This document shows positions 50,171 through 61,800 of a stretch of 64,000 bases of DNA, in pieces; the stretch's first letter is position 1, and each line of letters starts with the position of its first letter. The stretch is from NCBI RefSeq assembly GCF_052857255.1, contig NC_135504.1, positions 147,958,121 through 148,022,120 of the forward strand, written 5' to 3'. Under the pieces are notes generated by a model. It was not told the DNA's origin. It was given only the letters and a program-made list of their open reading frames with translations, and searched no databases. Source of the DNA: Amblyomma americanum. Its lineage: Eukaryota; Arthropoda; Arachnida; Ixodida; Ixodidae. Both the position numbers and the translations under genes were made by a program.

Positions 50171-50190
50171 AGTTATAAGACGCGTATCAC
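50171..50190 (+). repeat. Deletion of the A-rich monomer boundary (GTTATAAGACGCG)
   Basis: The usual GTTATAAGAGAAAAAGTTTT before GACGCG is shortened to GTTATAA-GACGCG, a loss of 13 bp that removes the A5/T4 tract. The same junction occurs near 54100, 58900, 60081 and 61873. At 39465 and 47185 the comparable junction is GTTATAC-GACGCG. It is inherited with the HOR and marks one monomer position. Confidence 0.75.
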
Positions 50191-50618
50191 ATGGACACTT
50201 GTAAAACCGATGTGTTCAGATCTAGCTCGATTTGGTCTAAAACAGCTTGTTTCGTTGTATTAAGCACGAATACATGCTTTTCACGCAGTTCTAAGAGAAA
50301 AAGTTTTGACGCCTATCACACGGACACTTGTAAAACCGATGTGTTCAGATCTAGCTCGTTTTGGTCTAAAACAGCTTGTTTCGTTGTATTAAGCACGAAT
50401 ACATGCTTTTCGCGCAGTTATAAGTGAAAAAGTTTTGACGCGTATCAGAGGAACACTTGCAAAACCGATGTGTTGTGATTTAGGTCGTTTTGGTCTAAAA
50501 CAGCTTGTTTCGTTGTATTAAGCACGAATACATGCTTTTCGCGCAGTTGTGAGAAAAAGTTTTGACGCGTGTCACAGGGACACTTGTAAAACCGATGTGT
50601 TCAGATCTAGCTCGTTTT

Positions 50619-50654
50619 GGTCTAAAACAGTTTGTTTGTGATTTAGCTCGTTTC
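50619..50654 (+). repeat. Extra 36-bp partial monomer (TTTGTTTGTGATTTAGC junction)
   Basis: Here GGTCTAAAACAG at 50619-50630 is followed by TTTGTTTGTGATTTAGCTCG and then by GGTCTAAACAG again at 50655, so 36 bp of a monomer core occur twice. It is the remnant of a whole monomer that lost about 93 bp. The same junction is seen near 37971, 39921, 45691, 47641, 51693, 54552, 55487 and 59352, and in a form shortened by four bases near 62324. Confidence 0.85.
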
Positions 50655-51943
50655 GGTCTAAACAGCTTGTTTCGTTGTATTAAGCAAGAATACATGCTTT
50701 TCGCGCAGTCACAAGAGAAAAAGTTTTGACGCGTGTCACAGGGACACTTGTAAAACCGATGTGTTCAGATTTACCTCGTTTCGGTCTAAAACAGCTTTTT
50801 TCGTTGGATTAAGCAAGAATACATGCTTTTCGCGCAGTTATAAGAGAAAAAATTTCAACGCGTATCAGAGGAAGACTTGTAAAACCGATGTGTTCAGATC
50901 TAGCTCGTTTCGGTCTAAAACAGCTTGTTTCGTTGTATTAAGCACGAATACATGCTCTTAGCGCAGTTATAAGAGAAAAAGTTTCGACGCGTATCACATG
51001 GACACTTGTAAAACCGATGTGTTCAGATCTAGCTCATCTCGGTCTAAAACAGCTAGTTTCGTTGTATTAAGCAAGAATACATGCTTTTCGCGCAGTTATA
51101 AGGGAAAAAGTTCTGACGCGTATTAGAGGGACTTGTAAAACCGATGTGTTCAGATTTAGCTCATCTCGGTCTAAAACAGCTTGTTTCGTTGTATTAAGAA
51201 CGAATACATGCTTTTCGCGCAGTTATAAGAGAAAAAGTTTTGACGCCTATCACATGGACACTTGTAAAACCGATGTGTTCAGATCTAGCTCGTTTTGGTC
51301 TAAAACAGCTTGTTTCGTTGTATTAAGCAAGAATACAATGCTTTTCGCGCAGTTATAAGAGAAAAAGTTTTGACGCCTATCACACGGACACTTGTAAAAC
51401 CGATGTGTTCAGATCTAGCTCGTTTTGGTCTAAAACAGCTTGTTTCGTTGTATTAAGCACGAATACATGCTTTTCGCGCAGTTATAAGTGAAAAAGTTTT
51501 GACGCGTATCAAAGGAACACTTGCAAAACCGATGTGTTGTGATTTAGGTCGTTTCGGTCTAAAACAGCTTGTTTCGTTGTATTAAGCACGAATAAATGCT
51601 TTTCGCGCAGTTGTGAGAAAAAGTTTTGACGCGTGTCACAGGGACACTTGTAAAACCGATGTGTTCAGATCTAGCTCGTTTTGGTCTAAAACAGTTTGTT
51701 TGTGATTTAGCTCGTTTCGGTCTAAACAGCTTGTTTCGTTGTATTAAGCAAGAATACATGCTTTTCGCGCAGTCACAAGAGAAAAAGTTTGGACGCGTGT
51801 CACAGGGATACTTGTAAAACCGATGTGTTCAGATTTACCTCGTTTCGGTCTGAAACAGCTTTTTTCGTTGGATTAAGCAAGAATACATGCTTTTCGCGCA
51901 GTTATAAGAGAAAAAATTTCGACGCGTATCACATGGACACTTG

Positions 51944-54900
51944 AGAAACCGATGTGTTCTGATCTAGCTCATCTCGGTCTAAAACAGCTAGTTTCGTTGT
52001 ATTAAGCAAGAATACATGCTTTTCGCGCAGTTATAAGGGAAAAAGTTCTGACGCGTATTAGAGGGACTTGTAAAACCGATGTGTTCAGATTTAGCTCATC
52101 TCGGTCTAAAACAGCTTGTTTCGTTGTATTAAGCACGAATACATGCTTTTCGCGCAGTTATAAGAGAAAAAGTTTTGACGCCTATCACATGGACACTTGT
52201 AAAACCGATGTGTTCAGATCTAGCTCGTTTTGGTCTAAAACAGCTTGTTTCGTTGTATTAAGCAAGAATACAATGCTTTTCGCGCAGTTATAAGAGAAAA
52301 AGTTTTGACGCGTTTCACAGGGACACTTGTAAAACCGATGTGTTCAGATTTAGCTCGTTTCGGTCTAAAACAACTTGTTTCGTTGTATTAAGCACGAATA
52401 CATGCTTTTCGCGCAGTTATAAGAGAAAAAGTTTTGATGCGTATCACGTGGATACTTGTAAAACCGATGTGTTAAGATATAGCTCGTTTTGGTATAAAAC
52501 CTCTTGTTTCGTTGTTTTAAGCAAGAGTACGTGCTTTTCGCGTAGTTATAGAAGAAAAAGTTTTGACGCGTTTCACAGGGACACATTTAAAACCGATGTG
52601 TCTAGATTTAGCTCGTTTCGGTCTAAAACAGCTTGTTTCGTTGTATTAAGCACGAATACATGCTTTTCGCGCAGTTATAAGAGAAAAAAGTTTTGACGCG
52701 CATCACATGGACACATTTAAAACCGATGTGTTCAGATTTAGCTCGTTTTGGTCTAAAACAACATGTTTCGTTGTATTAAGCACGAATACGTGCTTTTCGC
52801 GCAGTTATAAGAGAAAAAGTTTTGACGCGTATCACGTGGATACTTGTAAAACCGATGTGTTTAGATATAGCTCGTTTTGGTATAAAACAGCTTGTTTCGT
52901 TGTTTTAAGCACGAATACGTGCTTTTCGCGTAGTTATAGAAGAAAAAGTTTTGACGCGTATCAGAGGAAAACTTTAAAACCGATGTGTTGTGATTTAGCT
53001 CGTTTCGGTCTAAAACAGCTTGTTTCGTTGTATTAAGCAAGAATACATGCTTTTCGCGCAGTTATAAGAGAAAAAGTTTTGACGCGTGTCACAGGGACAC
53101 TTGTAAAACCGATGTGTTCAGATGTACCTCGTTTCGGACTAAAACAGCTTGTTTCGTTGGATTAAGCACGAATACATTCTTTTCGCGCAGTTATAAGAGA
53201 AAAAAGTTTTGAAGCGTATCACATGGACACTTGTAAAACCGATGTGTTCAGATCTAGCTCGTTTTGGTCTAAAACAGCTTGTTTCGTTGTATTAAGAACG
53301 AATGCATGCTTTTCGCGCAGTTATAAAAGAAAAAGTTTTGACGCGTATCAGAGGAAGACTTGTAAAACCGATTTGTTCAGATCTAGCTCGTTTCGGTCTA
53401 AAACAGCTTGTTTCGTTGTATTAAGCACGAATACATGCTCTTAGCGCAGTTATAAGAGCAAAAGTTTCGACGCGTATCACATGGACACTTGTAAAACCGA
53501 TGTGTTCAAATCTAGCTCGTTTTGGTCTAAAACAGCTTGTTTCGTTGTATTAAGCAAGAATACAATGCTTTTCGTGCAGTTATAGGAGAAAAAGTTTTGA
53601 CGCGTTTCACAGGGACACTTGTAAAACCGATGTGTTTAGATTTAGCTCGTTTCGGTCTAAAACAATTTGTTTCGTTGTATTAAGCACGAATACATGCTTG
53701 TCGCGCAGTTATAAGAGAAAAAGTTTTGACGCGTATCAGAGGAACACTTGTAAAACCGATGTGTTGTGATTTAGCTCGCTTCGGTCTAAAACAGCTTGTT
53801 TCGTTGTATTAAGCACGAATACATGCTTTTCGCGCAGTTATAGAAGAAAACGTTTTGACGCCTATTAGAGGGACACTTGTAAAACCGATGTGTTCAGATT
53901 TAGCTCATCTCGGTCTAAAACAGCTTGTTTCGTTGTATTAGGCACGAATACATGCTTTTCGCGCAGTTATAAGAGAAAAAGTTTTGACGCGTATCAGAGG
54001 AACACTTGTAAAACCGATGTGTTGTGATTTAGCTCGCATCGGTCTAAAACAGCTTGTTTCGTTGTATTAAGCACGAATACATGCTTTTCGCGCAGTTATA
54101 AGACGCGTATCACATGGACACTTGTAAAACCGATGTGTTCAGATGTAGCTCGATTTGGTCTAAAACAGCTTGTTTCGTTGTATTAAGCACGAATACATGC
54201 TTTTCACGCAGTTCTAAGAGAAAAAGTTTTGACGCCTATCACACGGACACTTGTAAAACCGATGTGTTCAGATCTAGCTCGTTTTGGTCTAAAACAGCTT
54301 GTTTCGTTGTATTAAGCACGAATACATGCTTTTCGCGCAGTTATAAGTGAAAAAGTTTTGACGCGTATCAGAGGAACACTTGCAAAACCGATGTGTTGTG
54401 ATTTAGGTCGTTTTGGTCTAAAACAGCTTGTTTCGTTGTATTAAGCACGAATACATGCTTTTCGCGCAGTTGTGAGAAAAAGTTTTGACGCGTGTCACAG
54501 GGACACTTGTAAAACCGATGTGTTCAGATCTAGCTCGTTTTGGTCTAAAACAGTTTGTTTGTGATTTAGCTCGTTTCGGTCTAAACAGCTTGTTTCGTTG
54601 TATTAAGCAAGAATACATGCTTTTCGCGCAGTCACAAGAGAAAAAGTTTTGACGCGTGTCACAGGGACACTTGTAAAACCGATGTGTTCAGATTTACCTC
54701 GTTTCGGTCTAAAACAGCTTTTTTCGTTGGATTAAGCAAGAATACATGCTTTTCGCGCAGTTATAAGAGAAAAAATTTCAACGCGTATCAGAAGAAGACT
54801 TGTAAAATCGATGTGTTCAGATCTAGCTCATCTCGGTCTAAAACAGCTAGTTTCGTTGTATTAAGCAAGAATACATGCTTTTCGCGCAGTTATAAGGGAA

Positions 54901-55866
54901 AAAGTTCTGACGCGTATTAGAGGGACTTGTAAAACCGATGTGTTCAGATTTAGCTCATCTCGGTCTAAAACAGCTTGTTTCGTTGTATTAAGAACGAATA
55001 CATGCTTTTCGCGCAGTTATAAGAGAAAAAGTTTTGACGCCTATCACATGGACACTTGTAAAACCGATGTGTTCAGATCTAGCTCGTTTTGGTCTAAAAC
55101 AGCTTGTTTCGTTGTATTAAGCAAGAATACAATGCTTTTCGCGCAGTTATAAGAGAAAAAGTTTTGACGCCTATCACACGGACACTTGTAAAACCGATGT
55201 GTTCAGATCTAGCTCGTTTTGGTCTAAAACAGCTTGTTTCGTTGTATTAAGCACGAATACATGCTTTTCGCGCAGTTAAAAGTGAAAAAGTTTTGACGCG
55301 TATCAAAGGAACACTTGCAAAACCGATGTGTTGTGATTTAGGTCGTTTCGGTCTAAAACAGCTTGTTTCGTTGTATTAAGCACGAATACATGCTTTTCGC
55401 GCAGTTGTGAGAAAAAGTTTTGACGCGTGTCACAGGGACACTTGTAAAACCGATGTGTTCAGATCTAGCTCGTTTTGGTCTAAAACAGTTTGTTTGTGAT
55501 TTAGCTCGTTTCGGTCTAAACAGCTTGTTTCGTTGTATTAAGCAAGAATACATGCTTTTCGCGCAGTCACAAGAGAAAAAGTTTGGACGCGTGTCACAGG
55601 GATACTTGTAAAACCGATGTGTTCAGATTTACCTCGTTTCAATCTAAAACAGCTTTTTTCGTTGGATTAAGCAAGAATACATGCTTTTCGCGCAGTTATA
55701 AGAGAAAAAATTTTGACGCGTATCAGAGGAAGACTTGTAAAACCGATGTGTTCAGATCTAGCTCGTTTCGGTCTAAAACAGCTTGTTTCGTTGTATTAAG
55801 CACGAATACATGCTCTTAGCGCAGTTATAAGAGAAAAAGTTTCGACGCGTATCACATGGACACTTG
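51944..55866 (+). repeat. 3923-bp HOR, copy 2
   Basis: Same total length as copy 1, but the internal offset falls from 3923 to 3794 bp near 54.8 kb (one monomer lost) and returns to 3923 near 55.7 kb (one monomer gained). Compensating whole-monomer changes like these show that monomer-level exchange goes on inside the HOR. Confidence 0.8.
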
Positions 55867-58800
55867 AGAAACCGATGTGTTCAGATCTAGCTCATCTCGG
55901 TCTAAAACAGCTAGTTTCGTTGTATTCAGCAAGAATACATGCTTTTCGCGCAGTTATAAGGGAAAAAGTTCTGTTGCGTATTAGAGGGACTTGTAAAACC
56001 GATGTGTTCAGATTTAGCTCATCTCGGTCTAAAACAGCTTGTTTCGTTGTATTAAGCACGAATACATGCTTTTCGCGCAGTTATAAGAGAAAAAGTTTTG
56101 ACGCCTATCACATGGACACTTGTAAAACCGATGTGTTCAGATCTAGCTCGTTTTGGTCTAAAACAGCTTGTTTCGTTGTATTAAGCAAGAATACAATGCT
56201 TTTCGCGCAGTTATAAGAGAAAAAGTTTTGACGCGTTTCACAGGGACAGTTGTAAAACCGATGTGTTCAGATTTAGCTCGTTTCGGTCTAAAACAACTTG
56301 TTTCGTTGTATTAAGCACGAATGCATGCTTTTCGCGCAGTTATAAGAGAAAAAGTTTTGACGCGTATCACGTGGATACTTGTAAAACCGATGTGTTTAGA
56401 TATAGCTCGTTTTGGTATAAAACCTCTTGTTTCGTTGTTTTAAGCAAGAGTACGTGCTTTTCGCGTAGTTATAGAAGAAAAAGTTTTGACGCGTTTCACA
56501 GGGACACATTTAAAACCGATGTGTCTAGATTTAGCTCGTTTCGGTCTAAAACAGCTTGTTTCGTTGTATTAAGCACGAATACATGCTTTTCGCGCAGTTA
56601 TAAGAGAAAAAAGTTTTGACGCGCATCACATGGACACATTTAAAACCGATGTGTTCAGATTTAGCTCGTTTTGGTCTAAAACAACTTGTTTCGTTGTATT
56701 AAGCACGAATACGTGCTTTTCGCGCAGTTATAAGAGAAAAAGTTTTGACGCGTATCACGTGGATACTTGTAAAACCGATGTGTTTAGATATAGCTCGTTT
56801 TGGTATAAAACAGCTTGTTTCGTTGTTTTAAGCACGAATACGTGCTTTTCGCGTAGTTATAGAAGAAAAAGTTTTGACGCGTATCAGAGGAAAACTCGTT
56901 TCGGTCTAAAACAGCTTGTTTCGTTGTATTAAGCAAGAATACATGCTTTTCGCGCAGTTATAAGAGAAAAAGTTTTGACGCGTGTCACAGGGACACTTGT
57001 AAAACCGATGTGTTCAGATTTACCTCGTTTCGGACTAAAACAGCTTGTTTCGTTGGATTAAGCACGAATACATGCTTTTCGCGCAGTTATAAGAGAAAAA
57101 AGTTTTGAAGCGTATCACATGGACACTTGTAAAACCGATGTGTTCAGATCTAGCTCGTTTTGGTCTAAAACAGCTTGTTTCGTTGTATTAAGAACGAATG
57201 CATGCTTTTCGCGCAGTTATAAGAGAAAAAGTTTTGACGCGTATCAGAGGAAGACTTGTAAAACCGATGTGTTCAGATCTAGCTCGTTTCGGTCTAAAAC
57301 AGCTTGTTTCGTTGTATTAAGCACGAATACATGCTCTTAGCGCAGTTATAAGAGAAAAAGTTTCGACGCGTATCACATGGACACTTGTAAAACCGATGTG
57401 TTCAAATCTAGCTCGTTTTGGTCTAAAACAGCTTGTTTCGTTGTATTAAGCAAGAATACAATGCTTTTCGTGCAGTTATAGGAGAAAAAGTTTTGACGCG
57501 TTTCACAGGGACACTTGTAAAACCGATGTGTTCAGATTTAGCTCGTTTCGGTCTAAAACAACTTGTTTCTTTGTATTAAGCACGAATACATGCTTTTCGC
57601 GCAGTTATAAGAGAAAAAGTTTTGACGCGTATCACGTGGATACTTGTAAAACCGATGTGTTTAGATATAGCTCGTTTTGGTATAAAACCTCTTGTTTCGT
57701 TGTTTTAAGCAAGAGTACGTGCTTTTCGCGTAGTTATAGAAGAAAAAGTTTTGACGCGTTTCACAGGGACACATTTAAAACCGATGTGTCTAGATTTAGC
57801 TCGTTTCGGTCTAAAACAGCTTGTTTCGTTGTATTAAGCACGAATACATGCTTTTCGCGCAGTTATAAGAGAAAAAGTTTTGACGCGCATCACATGGACA
57901 CATTTAAAACCGATGTGTTCAGATTTAGCTCGTTTTGGTCTAAAACAACTTGTTTCGTTGTATTAAGCACGAATACGTGCTTTTCGCGCAGTTATAAGAG
58001 AAAAAGTTTTGACGCGTATCACGTGGATACTTGTAAAACCGATGTGTTTAGATATAGCTCGTTTTGGTATAAAACAGCTTGTTTCGTTGTTTTAAGCACG
58101 AATACGTGCTTTTCGCGTAGTTATAGAACAAAAAGTTTTGACGCGTATCAGAGGAAAACTTTAAAACCGATGTGTTGTGATTTAGCTCGTTTCGGTCTAA
58201 AACAGCTTGTTTCGTTGTATTAAGCAAGAATACATGCTTTTCGCGCAGTTATAAGAGAAAAAGTTTTGACGCGTGTCACAGGGACACTTGTAAAACCGAT
58301 GTGTTCAGATTAACCTCGTTTCGGACTAAAACAGCTTGTTTCGTTGGATTAAGCACGAATACATGCTTTTCGCGCAGTTATAAGAGAAAAAAGTTTTGAA
58401 GCGTATCACATGGACACTTGTAAAACCGATGTGTTCAGATCTAGCTCGTTTTGGTCTAAAACAGCTTGTTTCGTTGTATTAAGAACGAATGCATGCTTTT
58501 CGCGCAGTTATAAGAGAAAAAGTTTCGACGCGTATCACATGGACACTTGTAAAACCGATGTGTTCAAATCTAGCTCGTTTTGGTCTAAAACAGCTTGTTT
58601 CGTTGTATTAAGCAAGAATACAATGCTTTTCGCGCAGTTATAGAAGAAAACGTTTTGACGCCTATTAGAGGGACACTTGTAAAACCGATGTGTTCAGATT
58701 TAGCTCATCTCGGTCTAAAACAGCTTGTTTCGTTGTATTAAGCACGAATGCATGCTTTTCGCGCAGTTATAAGAGAAAAAGTTTTGACGCGTATCAGAGG

Positions 58801-61800
58801 AACACTTGTAAAACCGATGTGTTGTGATTTAGCTCGCATCGGTCTAAAACAGCTTGTTTCGTTGTATAAAGCACGAATACATGCTTTTCGCGCAGTTATA
58901 AGACGCGTATCACATGGACACTTGTAAAACCGATGTGTTCAGATCTAGCTCGATTTGGTCTAAAACAGCTTGTTTCGTTGTATTAAGCACGAATACATGC
59001 TTTTCACGCAGTTCTAAGAGAAAAAGTTTTGACGCCTATCACACGGACACTTGTAAAATCGATGTGTTCAGATCTAGCTCGTTTTGGTCTAAAACAGCTT
59101 GTTTCGTTGTATTAAGCACGAATACATGCTTTTCGCGCAGTTATAAGTGAAAAAGTTTTGACGCGTATCAGAGGAACACTTGCAAAACCGATGTGTTGTG
59201 ATTTAGGTCGTTTTGGTCTAAAACAGCTTGTTTCGTTGTATTAGGCACGAATACATGCTTTTCGCGCAGTTGTGAGAAAAAGTTTTGACGCGTGTCACAG
59301 GGACACTTGTAAAACCGATGTGTTCAGATCTAGCTCGTTTTGGTCTAAAACAGTTTGTTTGTGATTTAGCTCGTTTCGGTCTAAACAGCTTGTTTCGTTG
59401 TATTAAGCAAGAATACATGCTTTTCGCGCAGTCACAAGAGAAAAAGTTTTGACGCGTGTCACAGGGACACTTGTAAAACCGATGTGTTCAGATTTACCTC
59501 GTTTCGGTCTAAAACAGCTTTTTTCGTTGGATTAAGCAAGAATACATGCTTTTCGCGCAGTTATAAGAGAAAAAATTTCGACGCGTATCAGAGGAAGACT
59601 TGTAAAACCGATGTGTTCAGATCTAGCTCGTTTCGGTCTAAAACAGCTAGTTTCGTTGTATTAAGCAAGAATACATGCTTTTCGCGCAGTTATAAGGGAA
59701 AAAGTTCTGACGCGTATTAGAGGGACTTGTAAAACCGATGTGTTCAGATTTAGCTCATCTCGGTCTAAAACAGCTTGTTTCGTTGTATTAAGAACGAATA
59801 CATGCTTTTCGCGCAGTTATAAGAGAAAAAGTTTTGACGCCTATCACATGGACACTTGTAAAACCGATGTGTTCAGATCTAGCTCGTTTTGGTCTAAAAC
59901 AGCTTGTTTCGTTGTATTAAGCAAGAATACAATGCTTTTCGCGCAGTTATAAGAGAAAAAGTTTTGACGCGTTTCACAGGGACACTTGTAAAACCGATGT
60001 GTTCAGATTTAGCTCGTTTCGGTCTAAAACAACTTGTTTCGTTGTATTAAGCACGAATACATGCTTTTCGCGCAGTTATAAGACGCGTATCACATGGACA
60101 CTTGTAAAACCGATGTGTTTAGATATAGCTCGTTTTGGTATAAAACCGCTTGTTTCGTTGTTTTAAGCAAGAGTACGTGCTTTTCGCGTAGTTATAGAAG
60201 AAAAAGTTTTGACGCGTTTCACAGGGACACATTTAAAACCGACGTGTCTAGATTTAGCTCGTTTCGGTCTAAAACAGCTTGTTTCGTTGTATTAAGCACG
60301 AATACATGCTTTTCGCGCAGTTATAAGAGAAAAAAGTTTTGAAGCGTATCACATGTACACACTTAAAACCGATGTGTTCAGATTTAGCTCGTTTTGGTCT
60401 AAAACAACTTGTTTCGTTGTATTAAGCACGAATACGTGCTTTTCGCGCAGTTATAAGAGAAAAAGTTTTGACGCGTATCACGTGGATACTTGTAAAACCG
60501 ATGTGTTTAGATATAGCTCGTTTTGGTATAAAACAGCTTGTTTCGTTGTTTTAAGCACGAATACGTGCTTTTCGCGTAGTTATAGAAGAAAAAGTTTTGA
60601 CGCGTATCAGAGGAAAACTTTAAAACCGATGTGTTGTGATTTAGCTCGTTTCGGTCTAAAACAGCTTGTTTCGTTGTATTAAGCAAGAATACATGCTTTT
60701 CTCGCAGTTATAAGAGAAAAAGTTTGGACGCGTGTCACAGGGACACTTGTAAGACCGATGTGTTCAGATTTACCTCGTTTCGGACTAAAACAGCTTGTTT
60801 GGTTGGATTAAGCACGAATACATGCTTTTCGCGCAGTTATAAGAGAAAAAAGTTTTGACGCGTATCACATGGACACATTTAAAACCGATGTGTTCAGATT
60901 TAGCTCGTTTCGGTCTAAAACAACTTGTTTCGTTGTATTAAGCACGAATACATGCTTTTAGCGCAGTTATAAGAGAAGTTTTGAAGCGTATCACATGGAC
61001 ACTTGTAAAACCGATGTGTTCAGATCTAGCTCGTTTTGGTCTAAAACAGCTTGTTTCGTTGTATTAAGAACGAATACATGCTTTTCGCGCAGTTATAAGA
61101 GAAAAAGTTTTGACGCGTATCAGAGGAAGACTTGTAAAACCGATGTGTTCAGATCTAGCTCGTTTCGGTCTAAAACAGCTTGTTTCGTTGTATTAAGCAC
61201 GAATACATGCTCTTAGCGCAGTTATAAGAGAAAAAGTTTCGACGCGTATCACATGGACACTTGTAAAACCGATGTGTTCAAATCTAGCTCGTTTTGGTCT
61301 AAAACAGCTTGTTTCTTTGTATTAAGCAAGAATACAATTCTTTTCGTGCAGTTATAGGAGAAAAAGTTTTGACGCGTTTCACAGGGACACTTGTAAAACC
61401 GATGTGTTCAGATTTAGCTCGTTTCGGTCTAAAACAACTTGTTTCGTTGTATTAAGCACGAATACATGCTTGTCGCGCAGTTATAAGAGAAAAAGTTTTG
61501 ACGCGTATCAGAGGAACACTTGTAAAACCGATGTGTTGTGATTTAGCTCGCTTCGGTCTAAAACAGCTTGTTTCGTTGTATTAAGCACGAATACATGCTT
61601 TTCGCGCAGTTATAGAAGAAAACGTTTTGACGCCTATTAGATGGACACTTGTAAAACCGATGTGTTCAGATTTAGCTCATCTCGGTCTAAAACAGCTTGT
61701 TTCGTTGTAATAAGTACGAATACATGCTTTTCGCGCAGTTATAAGAGAAAAAGTTTTGACGCGTATCAGAGGAACACTTGTAAAACCGATGTGTTGTGAT

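Larger units (their letters stand above)
48021..51943 (+). repeat. 3923-bp HOR, copy 1
   Basis: Phase is set at CTTGAGAAACC, a rare form of CTTGTAAAACC; it occurs with AGAAACC at 48021, 51944 and 55867, exactly 3923 bp apart. Much of the unit, including a private GATGTGTTAAGATATAGC form near 48550, is repeated in the next copy. The unit is about 30 monomers and mixes types a-f with the truncated TTTGTTTGTGATTTAGC monomers. Confidence 0.82.

Noticed and set aside
57528..58223. 231-codon open frame and the many frames of 60-204 codons on the + strand as protein genes
   Set aside because: They have the 43-residue period of the satellite, start and stop wherever a monomer gains or loses a base, repeat with each HOR, and resemble no protein family that I recognise.
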